Positions 11,543-25,474 of a stretch of 64,000 bases of DNA are shown here, one piece after another (position 1 is the first letter of the stretch; each line of letters opens with the position of its first letter). The DNA comes from Isoetes taiwanensis (Eukaryota; Streptophyta; Lycopodiopsida; Isoetales; Isoetaceae), in contig JAJEKV010000061.1 of NCBI GenBank assembly GCA_021234155.1, forward strand, positions 2,939,950-3,003,949. Direction: 5' to 3'. A program made the position numbers and the translations under genes. The notes beneath the pieces are model-generated. The model had not been told where the DNA came from and did no database searches. It was given only the letters and a program-made list of their open reading frames with translations.

Positions 11543-11649
11543 CACTTGCTATTTTTTCAATGTCTACTTTTTTGAATCCTTAAAATTTTCACTATTTTTT
11601 AATACTAGTGTAGGAGGCTGAAAAGTGGTATAACATTTTTCATAATAAT

Positions 11650-11664
11650 AATAATGAATTATTA
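11650..11664. repeat. Target-site duplication (right) of the 7.1-kb LINE
   Basis: Exact copy of the 15-bp AATAATGAATTATTA at 4534-4548. It marks the 5' boundary of the minus-strand LINE. Confidence 0.85.
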
Positions 11665-12773
11665 ACATAGCTAACCTTAGCTTATGAATAATTAATGTGC
11701 CATTACTAATTCATAATGACGTGTCATGTATTTATACTCAAAAAGGCATATAAATACGTGGAACGTCACATTAGGAGTAATATATTATTTCCTATTGTGC
11801 ATAAGTGTAGTGGATAACACAAAGTGCTAACAATACAGGTGTTACATGTAACGACTGTTAGAGAGAACAATCCATGGACATATACCTTGAATGAAGCTTT
11901 ACATGTACATATACATTTCTTGATGTGTCTTAGTTCTAGTGCTTGTTTACAAAAGAATCGTTTCAAAAACCTATCAATCCTATCACTACAATTTTTATCA
12001 AGCACGTGACATGGTTTCCCTAAAAGTGCAGGATTTACCAGCAAGCCATTTATCAAGCTCGCTCACATAGTTCGGGGACACTGTTGAGCATATAACGACA
12101 ACAAAACCTTCCCATAGCACTGTACAGGTTAAGAGTTAAACCACCTATTTGGTTCCACTCCCTACACTGCAATTCTCTCAAGTCCAACTACCTGATATGG
12201 CTCCACGTTCACCAAAGAGAACACTTTCAACTTGATCTTCATTAGTAACCATTATAACCAGTACTTCAGCACCTGGAAAGCTGAAGTTTCGTAACCAACA
12301 CCACAACAAAGGGACGCATCGTATTCTGGTCCACTCAACAATTATAGATGCTACCTTTTGCCACTTCTTGTGGACTTGTACCAAATTTTTCTACCAGCTT
12401 GCTGAACTCATCTCATGGATGGCTCATATACCTGATAAGAAGCAACCAGAAGGATTCATTCATAGGCAGCACAAAATATGTCAGAGTATTTACATTTGCC
12501 TCATCCTAACCCAATCAATACAGATACAAATGAGAACATTCAGTCGGTTGCAGAAAGTTAACTATGTTTCATCCTTTACAACATTTACAAGCAGACTTTA
12601 CATAATCCACAAGCAGACCGAGGAAACACACCATAGTGAAGGGTTCTTTGAGACACATATCACTACCAAAGTCATGGTTCCCACTAAAGACATGGCCACA
12701 AAGGATCAAATGCACAATTTCCTGCAAGCCATGTGGATTGAGATTAAACATTCTTGTCCAATGCATGACATCA
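11665..12773. other. Intergenic stretch, no confident gene
   Basis: The first 100 bp continue the retroelement remnant cut by the LINE. Minus-strand ORFs at 12384-12178 and 12844-12569 look protein-like in short stretches but show no recognisable domain and no continuous exon structure. A decayed gene is possible; nothing firmer can be said. Confidence 0.4.
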
Positions 12774-13068
12774 ATAGCCACTGCAAACAATAATTTCCAA
12801 CCAGACACTTCAGGAAAAGATGCAATAAACATATCACCCTGCAATCTGCATTAGAAGCTAATTAGTGCAACAAATTGTGGATGGTTTTTTCTATGCAAAT
12901 ATTATGCATGACAGCATACGTTTCCATAGCCACTGCAAAAAATAATTTCCAATCAGACACTTCAGAAAAAGTTGTAATAAACATATCATAGTCCCTGCAA
13001 TCTACATGAGAAGCTTAGGTGCGACAAATTGTGGATGGTTTTTCCTGTGCATATATTGTGCAAATGCA
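12774..13068. repeat. Tandem duplication, about 152-bp unit, two diverged copies
   Basis: The unit beginning atagccactgcaaacaataa at 12774 recurs at 12926 with scattered substitutions and small indels. Both copies end in a gtggatggtttttt-type stretch. Confidence 0.8.
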
Positions 13069-14269
13069 CCTTTTAAAGTATGTTATAGCGTATCATACTT
13101 CCAAACAATTACGTTTACAACATAATGGATTTTAAAGAGGCGATTGATAGTGACATGTTTATAGACTTTTGAAAAGTAAATGCAACATTTTCAAAATTAC
13201 GAATTAAGAGTCTAACCCTAACCAGAACTACTTCTCACTCACAGTTAAGTTAGGTTAATGCTTAATCAAAAAGTTGGAAGTTAAATGGACCTTGCTTAGA
13301 TCACTTAACTTTTGCTATAGTTGGTTAAATATTTTTTTTTATTTGGTTAAAATAATAACTTATTACTTTTTAGTGCAAAAGATGCTCCATTAAGTTAATG
13401 AACAATTAAAAATTAATTGGAATTGATTAACAGTCGTGGAGAAAGCAAGTTTCAGTTATTTTCCCTATTTAACTCAACGGCAAGTGGGAAATGCCTATTA
13501 TACCAAGTGAATGTGTATATTTCATAAGGCCAATGCTTTATTCCTAGGGGATTCGCTGTAAAGGTCATAAATCTTGTGCATAAATCGAAGGGTTTTTATT
13601 TTTCCCCTTTTTTTTACACGTCCCTACATATCCATAGAAGTTAAAGGGTTTCTTTAGCTACTACTTTGGATAATATTTAAATAAGGGGTTAAATTTGACT
13701 TTCAAAAATCCATAAACAAGGATTTTATTACCAACCTCTGTACACATGAATTTGTTTTGTTAGTTGTTTTTTGGATAATTTGATAAGTGCTAAAGGCTTC
13801 CTCCAAATCAAGAAAGTTTGTGTAGAAACTTTTGTATGGTGGACCCTCAAAGCCACACAAAGGAACCCCTTACATAAGTTATTCCCCATACGTAATAGCA
13901 AAATCTGAATCTTTTGTAGGATGTAATGATTAATGTTGTCCATAATGATTATGAATTGGATTTTGTATATAGAAATGTATTAGTGGCAGTGTAGGAATTT
14001 GATGCCCTAGAGGGTGACAATGGCAAGAAAATTGTTAGAGACAATTTTTTCTGGGGGAATTATGCCAAAAGAGGTAGTTTAATTCGAGAAAATGTGTCAA
14101 AGAGACTTCAAAAAGTTGCAAATATGGCATCTGACACACCATAATATGTAAAATGTGTCGAAAAAAATTAAGTGTCAGAACGGCCTTTGGTAGCCTACTT
14201 GACTGTCTACATGTAAATTTATTTGATACACTACTTTTAATTACATGTGGCAAATCCCTTACATACATC
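13069..14269. other. AT-rich intergenic DNA
   Basis: No gene, repeat array or transposon terminus could be supported in this stretch. Between 13200 and 13500 it is rich in ttaagtta/gttaa words similar in style to 3230-3540. Confidence 0.5.
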
Positions 14270-14377
14270 GAGTTCTCCCTTCACATTTGGAACCTCAAGC
14301 CCAATAATGTATTTTAAAAATATGAGTTCTCCCTTCACATTTGGAATATCAAGCCCAATAATGTATTTTAAAAATAT
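14270..14377. repeat. Tandem duplication, 54-bp unit, two copies
   Basis: Units 14270-14323 and 14324-14377 start gagttctcccttcacatttgg and differ at a few positions (aacctc versus aatatc). Confidence 0.9.
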
Positions 14378-15795
14378 GAACTTTGCAGATCCTAACTCCG
14401 CATGTTGCACGGCAGATTTCTTACTTCCTAGTGGCCAAACCTAAAGCGCATTGATTGGATGAAATTTCTATGTATGGCTCAACGAATAAGGTAAAACAAG
14501 GAGAATTAATTAATTTCTATTTCATTCATTCTATTACCCTATGTCCTTAGCCATTTCTCAAAGTCAAATTTTATTTTTAATCATTGCTTTAAAATATAAA
14601 AGTTTTTTTTTTTTTTAATTTGATAGCTTAAAAAGAAGTGTGCCATTGCTGTTTAAAATGCATCAAATGGAATAAATTGACACACCGAATTTTGAAAAGG
14701 TGTGTCAATAGAAAAAATAGTTTCAATTTCCCACACTGATTAATGGTAAGGAAATCTCCAAAGGCTCGGTGGAAGAGGTGGCAAAAGAGTTTTCATGCTC
14801 TTCGATAGGTTTGCTTTCTCTTCATTAAATCGTTGTGCTTTTGCTGCACAATTTAAAAAAAAGAAATGAGAGCCATATTTTATGGTGTCATAGCAAGGAT
14901 TTTTGGAAACAAGTTTTGTATACATGGATTGTAGACATAGATTGTGAAAGGTAGAATTTGATAGCAAGGATCGTATAACCGGATAGTGACCAAAGAATAT
15001 GACGCCAAAGAGCTTAATATTGAAGTATGTTCTTGTTTTCCCGAAGAGGAACAAATAATTACAAAGCTCCACTAGAGGAAATGTTAGGAAGCAATATAAA
15101 AGCCATATTTATGATGATATTAGCCATAATGTTAGAAAAGGTATAGCGCTTGCCATTATTGTTGGCTTGCATAAATCTTCCGCAAGCACAACTGCGAATT
15201 CCAATTCCATCACACCATCAGCAAAAACCTAAACATGAGATACCTATATACATTATCCCCATCTTCAAGAGTTTTGTTGACCATCAACTTAATATGCTTA
15301 GTACAGCTTATGGATTGAACGTAGTTTAACATCATAAACAATAAGTAATACATTGCAAATGGAAACAAGCATTACTGCTATCTCGTCAATTGCAACATTC
15401 CCAAAACTACCCCATACTTTCTTGTCTTTATTCATTCAAAATGAGCAAGGGTCATGGCCATAGTTTGGAGCTTTGTAATTTGTATTTCCATGTTGATGGT
15501 ACCAGGTCCAGTGTAAAGACCTATATTTTGTATGCTCTCCCCTTCCTTTCTTGTTCTTCTATTTCAATTCTATCCACATCTTCCTTGTCGTCTTCATCTG
15601 TCCATTCCATTTCACTTTATGATCGATTTCAATTCGTTGCTTTTATCTCATCTTTAACTATGGAAAGCCTCATTTTTTCTAACATGCCAAACTCCATTAT
15701 ACCTTCCATTTCTCCTGCATTACATTGATAACATGCCATTGAACTCAATGACCATATCATGACACAAATTAGTCTTGGGATTGGTTTTCATTGCT

Positions 15796-15877
15796 GGCCT
15801 AAATCAATTGCAACTAAAACGGGCTGGAACAATCACGGCCCAAATCAATTGCAACTACAATGGGCTGGAACAATCTT
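15796..15877. repeat. Tandem duplication, 41-bp unit, two copies
   Basis: Two 41-bp units, each starting ggccyaaatcaattgcaact, lie head to tail. There is no coding signal in the surrounding 14.4-16.3 kb. Confidence 0.85.
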
Positions 15878-16305
15878 GGATCACTAGTGATTTTCATCAT
15901 ATATAGAGTACTTAGTAGAAGTGGAACACATTTCTACCATGAATTACTTGTTGTGTAGGATAGTAGGACATATGACAGTCCCCTAGATGTCCCTATTAAC
16001 ACTTGAACACAAAATGTGGTAAGTGCTAAGCCGAAGAACTAGCCACCAAATCACATGGGAGAAAAAGATAAAGAGACCTTAATTCTTGTACACTTTAGTG
16101 TACCTCAAAAAACCCTTTTCCAACATTAAGACTTGTCATACAGCATTAAGACTATATGACAAGGGTCAAACTCATCTCATACATATTGATGCCTATAATG
16201 ATATATGTGTTTAGTTACAATGGTAGATTACAAACGTGGGCAGAGCAGCCCCTCCGAAAAATTGGGAGTTGTACAACTAAGAGTAGGTAACAAAATATTG
16301 CACAC

Positions 16306-19300
16306 TTATTTTATCCCTTGAAGCCGTCGCAATTCTGTTTGAAAAGTTACACTGCTGTTCAATGTTCGCATGGCAAGGTTCCGGATGTCTTCTCTTGAAC
16401 ATTCTTTCGAAATCCGAATAAGTTCCCAGAGTGCTCCTCCAGCAACGAGATCTTTTGCATTTACTTCTGCAAAGAATATATATGATCTGTAATTAAAGCG
16501 CACTAGTTTGATAGAAAAGCACTTCGTAAGTACCATGTTGAGCAAGATGACACAGAGCAAGTTCAATATGTCTACGAATGGGTGAAGCTTCATTGTTCGC
16601 GTTATCGACAACCCATGGCAGTGCCCCATCATCAATGAGCAGAGATCGGCCAGTTCTACTTCCTGTATCAATATAAGCATTAAGACTTCCTGTTGCATAG
16701 AGAATGAGGCCAGGAGGGGCAATTCATACCTTGTGCTGCTGCCCGAGATTCACATTTTGCAAAATTAGCAATCCCTCTAGCCACTTGGGCCAGAACATCT
16801 GGATGTCTTGATTTTACCATCACAAGCAGAGCTCTTATTCCCCCTTCTTCTCTCAACTTCGTCTGTAATTTGTCTGAAAGAGCATTGACATAGATCAATA
16901 ATGAAAGCAATGCTGCCATTCTCTGAAACACACGTTAAAAAATATAATACATAAAAGATAATCAGGGTGGCTAATCTAAAGCCTAGACCTGGCCAGATTC
17001 CTTATTTCCTTAAAAAACAAGAGACCAGAAACATCTCATTTATTATCACTCCTGAAACTGTTGCTATTTTTAAAGGGGATTGGGATCATACCATTGCCGC
17101 AAAGATTTGCAATGGCACCTGCAACCATCCTTAATGTTTGTGGATCTTCTGCATCATCTGCCGTTCTAGCCAAAAGCTTGATGCCACCTTGTGCCATAAT
17201 AAGCTCTTGATTCGTCTCTGAACAAAAATAGACAGAGAAGCATGGGCTTCAACTAATTCACTCAAGAAAATCAAATTCACAGAAGTATATAAAATAAACT
17301 ACCGTTCATTGCAAGATTCGCAATAGCACCGGCTGCTACACGACGTATAGTTTCATCTTCTGCGGTCTCAAGTAGCATAAGGAGAGAACCAAGGCCACCA
17401 GCTTCAACAATTTTTTCCTGATTAGCTTCTGCAAGCAGTATTTACACAAGTTAACCGAATAGAATATAATTCATGGGTAAATGTGTATACCCTCTGCAGC
17501 AAGGTTGGCAACAACTTTTACAGCATGCACACGCACATCAATATCTGCGGATTCCAGCAGTGACAGTATTTTTTGTAGACCAACTGTAGCGGCAATTGCT
17601 CAATCAGAACATTAGTTCTCAAAATGCAAAATGCAGAAATATTTAAAATTACCTTGTTCAAATAGCTTGGCAATGGTTGCCCGTTGACCATTTGGCGCAT
17701 CTTTTCCATTATTTAGTTTTTGTGGGCTCTCAGATCCTACTGAAAGCCGCTCTTTTCTCCCCTGTCCAATGCGGCTATTAATGTTACGACCCTACAACCA
17801 TCTTCATACAAAAGAGAAAAGGAATGACAAAGAATACCTCGTCTGTCTCGGCATTTGCCTGGGCCAACTGCTGTTTCAAGACCTGTATTTCTTTTTGAAG
17901 TTTTTCCCTATGTTGCACTTCTTCATTTAATCTTTTTCGCAAATTGGCAAGTTCCTCATTCTAGAAATGCAGTCAACAATGTCAATGAGTAAACGCCCCC
18001 GAAAATTACCATCCATACATACAAACTAACATGCCAATCTGTTTTCTACAAAAGAAAAGGAACCAAAGTAAAAGGACCTCAGCGACTACAGTGTGAAAAT
18101 TCTTATTTCGAGACTGGAGGACTTTAAGTTCCTGTTCAATATGCTCTCTCCTTTGATGTTCTTTCTCCAGCAAACTTTTCATTTGCAAGACTTCATCACC
18201 ATAATATGGTTTTCCAGACTTAATTTCTAACTGAAAACCAAATGTAGCCAAATATATGTTAAGAAATTTCCTCTGTAAAACAATAAGATTTTAGGTCTTT
18301 CATTACCCCATTATGCACATATGAAGTTTACAAAAAGAGTTTGTGATTAAAACTTGGTCATTAAGATGCTTCTATTAAAATCTCTTAACTCTCTTCCTAA
18401 AGCCTCTCATTGATATAGTTCCTTTCTCAATGACTGTTAATTTCTCTAGTATGTGCATTAATCAATGGCCTTTTAAGAGCGTGCCAAAAAAAGAATCCAA
18501 CTTGACAAGGTGAAGGTGCATTCCAAAAGTGGTGCAAGCCAAGCAAGCAGAAAGCATGCTAATTTCTGTAAAAGACATTAATGGATGCCATTTTCAACAG
18601 AAATGTGGGTGCTTAATCTTTGCATAAACTTTTCTAGAACGGAATTTGCTACAATTTCCAGCTTGACACCACATAACTTAAGCACAAATTTGGATGGCAA
18701 CTCTTCATGGATGCAAAGGACTTGAAATATTCAGTGGGATATTATTTAGTTTGATAAACCTGGAGAATACCAAGGTAGTTTTAACACATAGGAACATCTT
18801 CCACCAGCTGAATATTAGAATTGTGGTCACAATCGCCTTCATTAATAAAACAAGCTAGTAGTTGTGAAATGTTATTGCCATTTAGATGTGTCAATAAAGC
18901 TTAAATTGCAAAAATTTAGATAAACTGAATTCAAGTATGAAGGATTTTGCATTGATCTAATGCTTCAAATTTGCCAGGTTTCCTTTCAAATATTGCAGAA
19001 AGACATTATTCACAAACTTAACCTTTGAGTTTACTTTAAGCATCAGCTAATATTACAATCAAAAGTTTCTAAAGGACTTTGTAAAAATAAAAAATCTAAG
19101 CTCAAACCTTACTTCTTTATTATTATGTACATCTTGACCACCTTCCTTTAATTCCTTCTCTATCCGCTCTCGACGAGCACGCTCCATTGCTACTGCCTGT
19201 ATAGCCTCCATGTGTTCAGTTTGATGTCTTGTTCTTTCAGCTGACAACAACTAAATACAAATAGAAAAAAATGAGAAAGAACAATACTCATAATAAACAC

Positions 19301-22300
19301 CACCTATTTAACAGATATAGAATATGTGAATTAAAATTTCCCTTGACAAGGACTTATGACCATCAATAAAGTAATGAATCTATTCGTTAGATCGATGGAT
19401 TTGAGGCAGGACCAAAACAATGTCCAGCATACTAGCTTATGCAGTGAGAAAAAGTGGGGAACAACCTCTTCGAATAGAGAGAGAAATTCCTATACCAGTT
19501 ACCCACAAGCCATCACCGTTGTGTAATTTGAATGCGCACAAAGCATTTGGAAAGATATGCAATGCCAGTAAGGTATTAAAAAACAGCAGAGGCCAGATCG
19601 TACATCAGCAGGCAGGATTATATGATATATGTAATATGTAGTACAATTGTTACCCATTTAAGAACTATGAGATAATACGTACTTCTAATGTGTCCGCAAG
19701 CCTCTTTTCTGCTTCTGCAACACAATTCCGAGCCTCAAGGAGCCGACTCTCTAGTTGATCTTCATTGTCTAGTATTACCTTCGATTGCCTCTCATTCTCC
19801 ATCATAAGCCTGTCATTCTCTGCCTCCAATCTCCTGCACAGGCTTTTGTAATCAAACTCTTCTTTTAGCTTAACCATATTTTCAACTCTCATCGCCTGCA
19901 GTCAAATGTTCAACCATAAGTAATTGAACGAAAAAAGTGTACAAAAAAATTCTTATACTTAAAATGATCTATCATATAAGTGTCAAAACAACTAATTTTT
20001 AGAACCATAGTGCATGTAATGTTCCACACAGGACAACTGATGCAACAGGTTCCAAATGAGAAAATTTACCCGTTGTCCAAACATTATAGTACTTGCCGTC
20101 TCTCCCCTGTGTCGAGGAGATGGCCCAATAGTTACTATTAATGATGTCCTTGCAGTACCTAATAACATAGCATGGTTACGCCTTTGTTTCCAAATGTGTA
20201 ACTGTTATCTAAAGGCAACAAACTTCAAGTGCATCTGAGAATTCAGGCATACCCCCAAAAGAATCTCGAAGCAGCCTCGTTAACTTTGAATCCCTAGTTG
20301 GGACATGAGGGCTACTCTCAGCAAGAGCATTTATGCACTTCCCAAGAGCCGTGAGTGAGAGATTTATTGACTTCGCTTCCTCTAGTGTATGACCCTCACT
20401 ACCTGGAAATCATTAAGTGTCGTGTTTAGCTAAACTATGTCTGCAAATGAAAAAATAAATAAAAAAAGTTAGACAAGTGGTCAAATCAGTACCAGACTTG
20501 TAGATTCTCTCTGAGCCTGCCAGGTCGATGATTAGAAGTTTGCTTTTGTGAATCACAGGTGGCCTGTTTTTGGGAAGCTGCACACAACTCCCATTTTCAT
20601 TCAATGCAACAAGCTCCCGTTCGGTTTTAGGCTGAATGATCTTCCTTACATTGACCTGCAATTATTCACCAGAATTAATGTTTACTTGTATTTATTTGAC
20701 ATATGCACCAACAGATCTCTATCAACTCTGCATTTACTAGAGAGCTTATGTAGACATCATCAGACTAGACCTTAAGCCGGATGTCAGATTAATACTTTTT
20801 AGCTGCTCCATATACACAAGAAGGTGGTTTCAGCGAGTCCTAGAGCTCGAATAAAAATTTATCAGGCAACTGGGATATCAATATGCATGTAATTCTCCAA
20901 ATGGAGCTCCATATACAAATGGTGGAGCATTTGTTGAATATATCTTAGAGCTCGATGAACATTACCAGGCAACTGGGATATTGATAGGCATGTCATTCTC
21001 CAAATGGGGCAAGTTCAGAATAATGCCCACGGGGAAAAATCACTATGGTGGATCATTTGTCGAATAGTCACCCTGATGACACCTTTCTAGAAAATTCCTT
21101 AACTTGATTACAATGCGGGTTGATTTACTGAAGACAGAACGAGGTATGATGTCCTCATGCAAGATTGTTCTAAACAACTACTCGATGAAAGCAGATGCAA
21201 GATGTACCTGCAAGATTGCATGACTACGTGATGATTCTGTGTTGAGTTTGGTATTAGCTGCAAAACGATTGGCTTCTCCTGCCTGCAATAGTCGAATGAA
21301 GTTCTTCTGGTCTGTTATTGGTACAACCGTAGCTCCAGGCAATGACACATCCCCAGTTTTGGGGTCTTCAATAATAGGAATATTATCCCTTTCAGGAGCC
21401 AATAAATCTTGCACTGACTCCATATACAGCTGCAAAAATAAGATTTTACATTGCAGTCTATACAATTTCCTAGGAAAAATGGCAATACAAATGAAGAATT
21501 CCAAGATCTTGTAAGTAAGAAACAGTCATAGAAATATAATTTGATAGCCATTTGGAACAACCTAACAATCCACCCTTACCTGTAAGTACGAAACTGTCAC
21601 AGAATCATACTCCGGGGACACATCCAGCAGAATGTCTTCCATTGCACGAACCATGATACCTCTATTTGCACTATCTTCCTCTCCAAGCATTCCAAGTGTG
21701 AAGGTCTTTCCGGTTCCTGTCTGCCCATATGCCATTACAGTACCATTGTATCCTTCTAAGACACTCTGCCACAAAGGAGAGGTATGTCAGTTTAAAAGTA
21801 AACTGCTTTTATTAGTTTATTCAGTCCATTTAGTACCTCAACTACCGGTTTTGCTACGACTTCGTAAACCCTTTTCTGTGAAGATGTTTCTGTTAGGATT
21901 TCATCGAACTGATAAGTTTCAATATCCCAGTTATTCTTCCGTAACTTCAACCTCTTTAACTGCAAACCAAACCATTGCATCATGTTGTATTCCATTGTTT
22001 GACACTCAGCAAACATAAAACAGTTTTTACGTAGAAACCATGAATTTTCTATAGGTTCAACCTTAGATCATAGAACACCTAAAGTCTGAGACTAAAATTC
22101 CACCTCAGGTTGAAGTTCTACGCAATCTCCAAAATCAGCATCTCCTACTAGTTCATCCTCATTCCGTGGCCTGAGCCTTACAGCGACCCTTACCCTGCCT
22201 GAGACTAGAAGAGAAGAGATAATTTAGTATCCTCAACTACTGCCATATTTCAATCTACAGACAAAACTTACACCAAAATATCTGCTTAAACAATAGTGTC

Positions 22301-22545
22301 ACCATGTTACATACAACAAAGTATGTATACTTACTTTCAGAATCATCCTTCCCATTCCTCCCAGCACGCCTTGGATAAGGTGATGCAGATGCAGATGCAG
22401 ACTTAGGTCTAGTGTTTGGGGTTCCAGATGAAGACGGCGATGGAACCGATGGTTTAGCCATTGAACTCGCAGATAACTGCCTGTCTACACGCAATGCAGT
22501 CTTTGCACCTGCACTGTATCCATTCTTATAAGTGGAATATGCCAT
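16306..22545 (-). CDS. ARK: Armadillo-repeat kinesin (ARK/KINU family), 19 exons, about 929 aa
   Basis: This is a plant-specific N-terminal-motor kinesin. The exons on the minus strand are 22545-22335, 22204-22104, 21959-21837, 21765-21580, 21429-21208, 20655-20493, 20402-20253, 20158-20070, 19895-19683, 19250-19113, 18230-18078, 17960-17838, 17791-17653, 17583-17491, 17428-17303, 17217-17092, 16873-16730, 16662-16534 and 16466-16306. They sum to 2790 bp in one frame with GT-AG junctions. After a Ser/Pro-rich leader comes the motor: G-Q-T-G-T-G-K-T (about 159-166), N-T-E-S-S-R-S-H (about 270-277) and D-L-A-G-S-E (about 325-330). Heptad-rich coiled coil spans about 416-650. Armadillo repeats, marked by recurring G-A-I-A-N-L, run to the C terminus. 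The length matches the usual 900-odd residues. The product should move on or destabilise microtubules; family members affect root-hair and tip growth. It looks intact. Which of several paralogues it represents cannot be told. Confidence 0.93.
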
Positions 22546-24950
22546 TTACACCCACCTGCATTGGCTCCAAATTATGTCTCTCCCTACCAGAATTTTCAAT
22601 CAGATAAATAGGAGCTCAATTTGCATGATGCATCATTCTGCATTCCTTCAGTTTCTTATATTCCTCTTGATTTTTGAGGTACTCGTCCTTTCTATGTGTA
22701 TGGAAAAGGAGGAAAATTATATGCTCAGATCGTGCCCCCAGTTCTGTTCCAAGCGATTCTGTCCCAATACCCCTTCTACAAAGTCCTGAAAAAACATGCT
22801 TTTGAGCGTTCTAAATTTCAATATTTGCATGGACATTTTTCCTCTGAGACTTGATTCCACGGTCTATGAATATACTCCAACCAATCTTTTCCAGTAATTC
22901 GTGAAACTAAACCACCAAAGCCATATTCTATCACAGAATCCTCCATGCAATGATCATTACCATTCTTGAAAACCATGCAATGTTGGCAAGAATCCAAGTC
23001 AATGCGGAAGAAGAGGTATTGATGATCTTCAGGACGTATAGAATTAACGAATTCCGATGCTGGAAAATGCGTAAAATCGACCGGAAGTGGATCAAAACAT
23101 TAAAAACAGACCTGGCTTAAATAAAATTGAAATGACGGCTAAGAAGGAGGCGAGGGAAAGAATGGTGCTTGGAAAGGTCGGCTATGGCGATGCCCGCCGA
23201 CGAAGCGCTCCACTTTCAACCAAAAACCAGAACAACACACGAGAGGGTAGTAAAGTGCAAGTTACTACTCTATGTATACGTCTGTATCTGTGTGGAATAA
23301 TACATGTATTTGAGTCGTGGCTCCATCGTGGCCGTAGATCAAAGCGTAGATACTGAAGGCCCAGATCTCATCGTACTTCTACGGCCAGGATGTCATGGGC
23401 ATTTTGAACAGAATAAAGGAGGGAAGAATAGTGCACGATTAGCACGAAGTTTATAAAATGTAGGTCCTTTGTTTAGCATTTCATTCTATGTTGTTTATCC
23501 ACCCTTTTATTTTTTTAGTGTTTTGCATCAATCTTGAAATTGAAGACTCTTCTTCCTAAACTAACATAGTCTATGCAATCAACATATGATGGTCTATGTC
23601 GCGTAATGGTCTATTTCCCTGACCTATATTTCGTCTACCTGTATTGACACCTTGTCATATCCCTTTGAACACACAGATTAACCGCTCTTGTCTTATACCT
23701 CTGAACACCAGCTCTCTCTGCTTCCTCTCAACGTGCTGATGTCGATGTCTCGCTCCAAAACTTGAGTTCGTCGTTCATACTTGCTAATGTCTTAAAAGTA
23801 GGCATTAGTAGGCTCTTTTATATTAGTAATTTGCTTATGTCTGGTACACCATAGACACTCAAAGACATGGACCCCCAACCTCGTGCACTTGTTTGATAAT
23901 GAAACAAAACATTTTGAAATGTCATCATGATTTTATTTTCTATGATGTTGATACATATTTGCTTATATTAAAAGGACATTTTCGGCAGAACTTTCCATTT
24001 GTATTGTAATGCAACTTCTGACGAATCATAAGAGACATCAATTAACAACTGTATTTAGAAACAATGTGCAAATGTATCTATGCCTAGTTCTATTTTCCAT
24101 AGCTCCATATTGGAGTTTTATATTTAGACACTTCCCCCAACCAACTTTACATTTTTTATTATGTAGTTTCCTTAATGTAGACATGCATTAATAACCTCCT
24201 ATTGAGGTTTTGGTTGAGCCTATGGTTTGGACATGATACGTCTATGTGGAGGATAAAAGTCAATTCAATTCAATATTAACACAATTGACAGGTTTAATTA
24301 TCTTCTCAAATTAGATCTACCCTTTCTTTTTTACTTTCAACATGAAATAGTTTCGAGTATGGTACTTTACACGACCAAATCAATTCTCCTTTAGGACCTC
24401 CAAGTTATTATGGTAGTTTTTGCAAAGAGTCGGGCCTGTTGTTGGTTTTGGATTGGAATAAAACAGCTAAGGAAATGTTCTAGTTAGTGAAAGCATATAT
24501 GCACGTTAGATATAGCATGAGGCCTAGGTTACTTTATAGAATCTAGGAAATTCCATTTCCAGGCAATTTGCAAGCTAATAACAGAGGACATTTGTTGAGT
24601 CCAAAGCAGCAGTCTTTATGAGGAAAAAGGCGCCTGCATTCTTTGAAGACTGCCCACCATGCCCATAACTAGCTACATTTCACCATCCACGACGTGCCAC
24701 GTGTCTACATATGCACCCTTGATGCATAACTTTTCTGCCAAAGCCCATAAAGCATAATGGGACCACTATTTTTCAAGACTTCTCTTTTTGTTTCTATTGT
24801 TATGCTTTTTTGCCACCAAAGTGTTTGTCGCTTTAATCGTCAAACTGCACTTTGCTTTTATCATTTTTTGCATTTTAGTATAGCCTACCATATCAGTACG
24901 GTTCGTAAGTTCCTTGCAATTTCCTGCATGCAAGGAATCTATTCCTGAAT
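22546..24950. other. Kinesin upstream region and intergenic DNA
   Basis: This 2.4-kb stretch contains the presumed promoter and 5' UTR of the minus-strand kinesin. No second gene was recognised; the 90-codon ORF at 23087-23356 has no motif. The region is AT-rich and shows no tandem array. Confidence 0.5.
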
Positions 24951-25059
24951 AGTTCTCCAGTTGACCGTTTTCTAGCTTCCCTGAATTTATGAATCTCGTC
25001 TTTTTGGATCAATGTAGCCTACTCCTCGTCAGTTTTCAGATTCTGAATAGACCTTTCTA

Positions 25060-25474
25060 AAGGAATTGAACAAGGCGTCTAAGAAGTCTTTTGCTACTAT
25101 TTTCAACGCCGACGGGAAGCCCTTGCCAGATCCTGAGCTCCTTTTTAGGGACGCAAAATCCCTTTTACAAGGGTCCTTCGGGCAAAATCGGCCTGATTCC
25201 ATCTCGATTCGGCCTTGCAATTCTCTGCTTTCACCCTCCACGTGGAGGGAATGTCCTTGATCTCCGCGACCATCGCTGCGTGAGGCTTCCAGTTGAATGG
25301 CGCCACGTAGACCCACTTTTACAAGAAATTTATCTTGGCCAAAATTTATCGTATAGGCTAGGGGATTGGCAGTTCATTCCGGCACCATAGGAGGGGCTTC
25401 GCTCCAGTTGTAGCCGAGAGCAGGTCTTCTACCGTGGACGATAAAATCATATTCTATTCTATTCTATTCTACTG
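25060..25474 (+). mobile_element. 3' end of a microsatellite-tailed LINE, plus strand
   Basis: The segment ends in ccgtggacgataaaatcat followed by four TATTC-type units (25450-25470). The end is shared with the copies at 25684, 31456 and 46130. The upstream 350 bp are GC-richer than the surroundings and partly open but carry no domain I recognise. The copy is 5'-truncated and its left limit is uncertain. Confidence 0.55.

Larger units (their letters stand above)
4549..11649 (-). mobile_element. L1-like LINE, nearly full length, 7.1 kb
   Basis: This is a minus-strand non-LTR retrotransposon bounded by a 15-bp exact TSD (4534-4548 and 11650-11664). Read in its own direction it has a leader of about 950 bp with a short repeat and an extra ORF, then ORF1 (10704-8638), then ORF2 with endonuclease, reverse transcriptase and zinc-binding regions (8654 to about 5130), a 3' UTR of about 570 bp, and a nine-A tail at 4549-4557. 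ORF1 and ORF2 overlap by 17 bp. One frameshift near 7950 and a stop near 5252 mean it is probably no longer autonomous. The intact TSD and long ORFs indicate fairly recent insertion. It interrupts an older retroelement remnant. Confidence 0.9.

Noticed and set aside
12178-12844. Minus-strand ORFs as exons of a host gene
   Set aside because: Short stretches look protein-like but stops are frequent, splice phases do not join and no family was recognised.
3230-13600. Possible inverted pair of gttaagttaa-rich segments (3230-3540 and 13200-13560) framing the 7.1-kb LINE
   Set aside because: Only short simple words are shared and no aligned ends or TSD were found. AT-rich composition explains it.
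23087-23356. Small gene upstream of the kinesin
   Set aside because: There is no domain, no splice support and only 90 codons. It lies in the probable promoter or 5' UTR.
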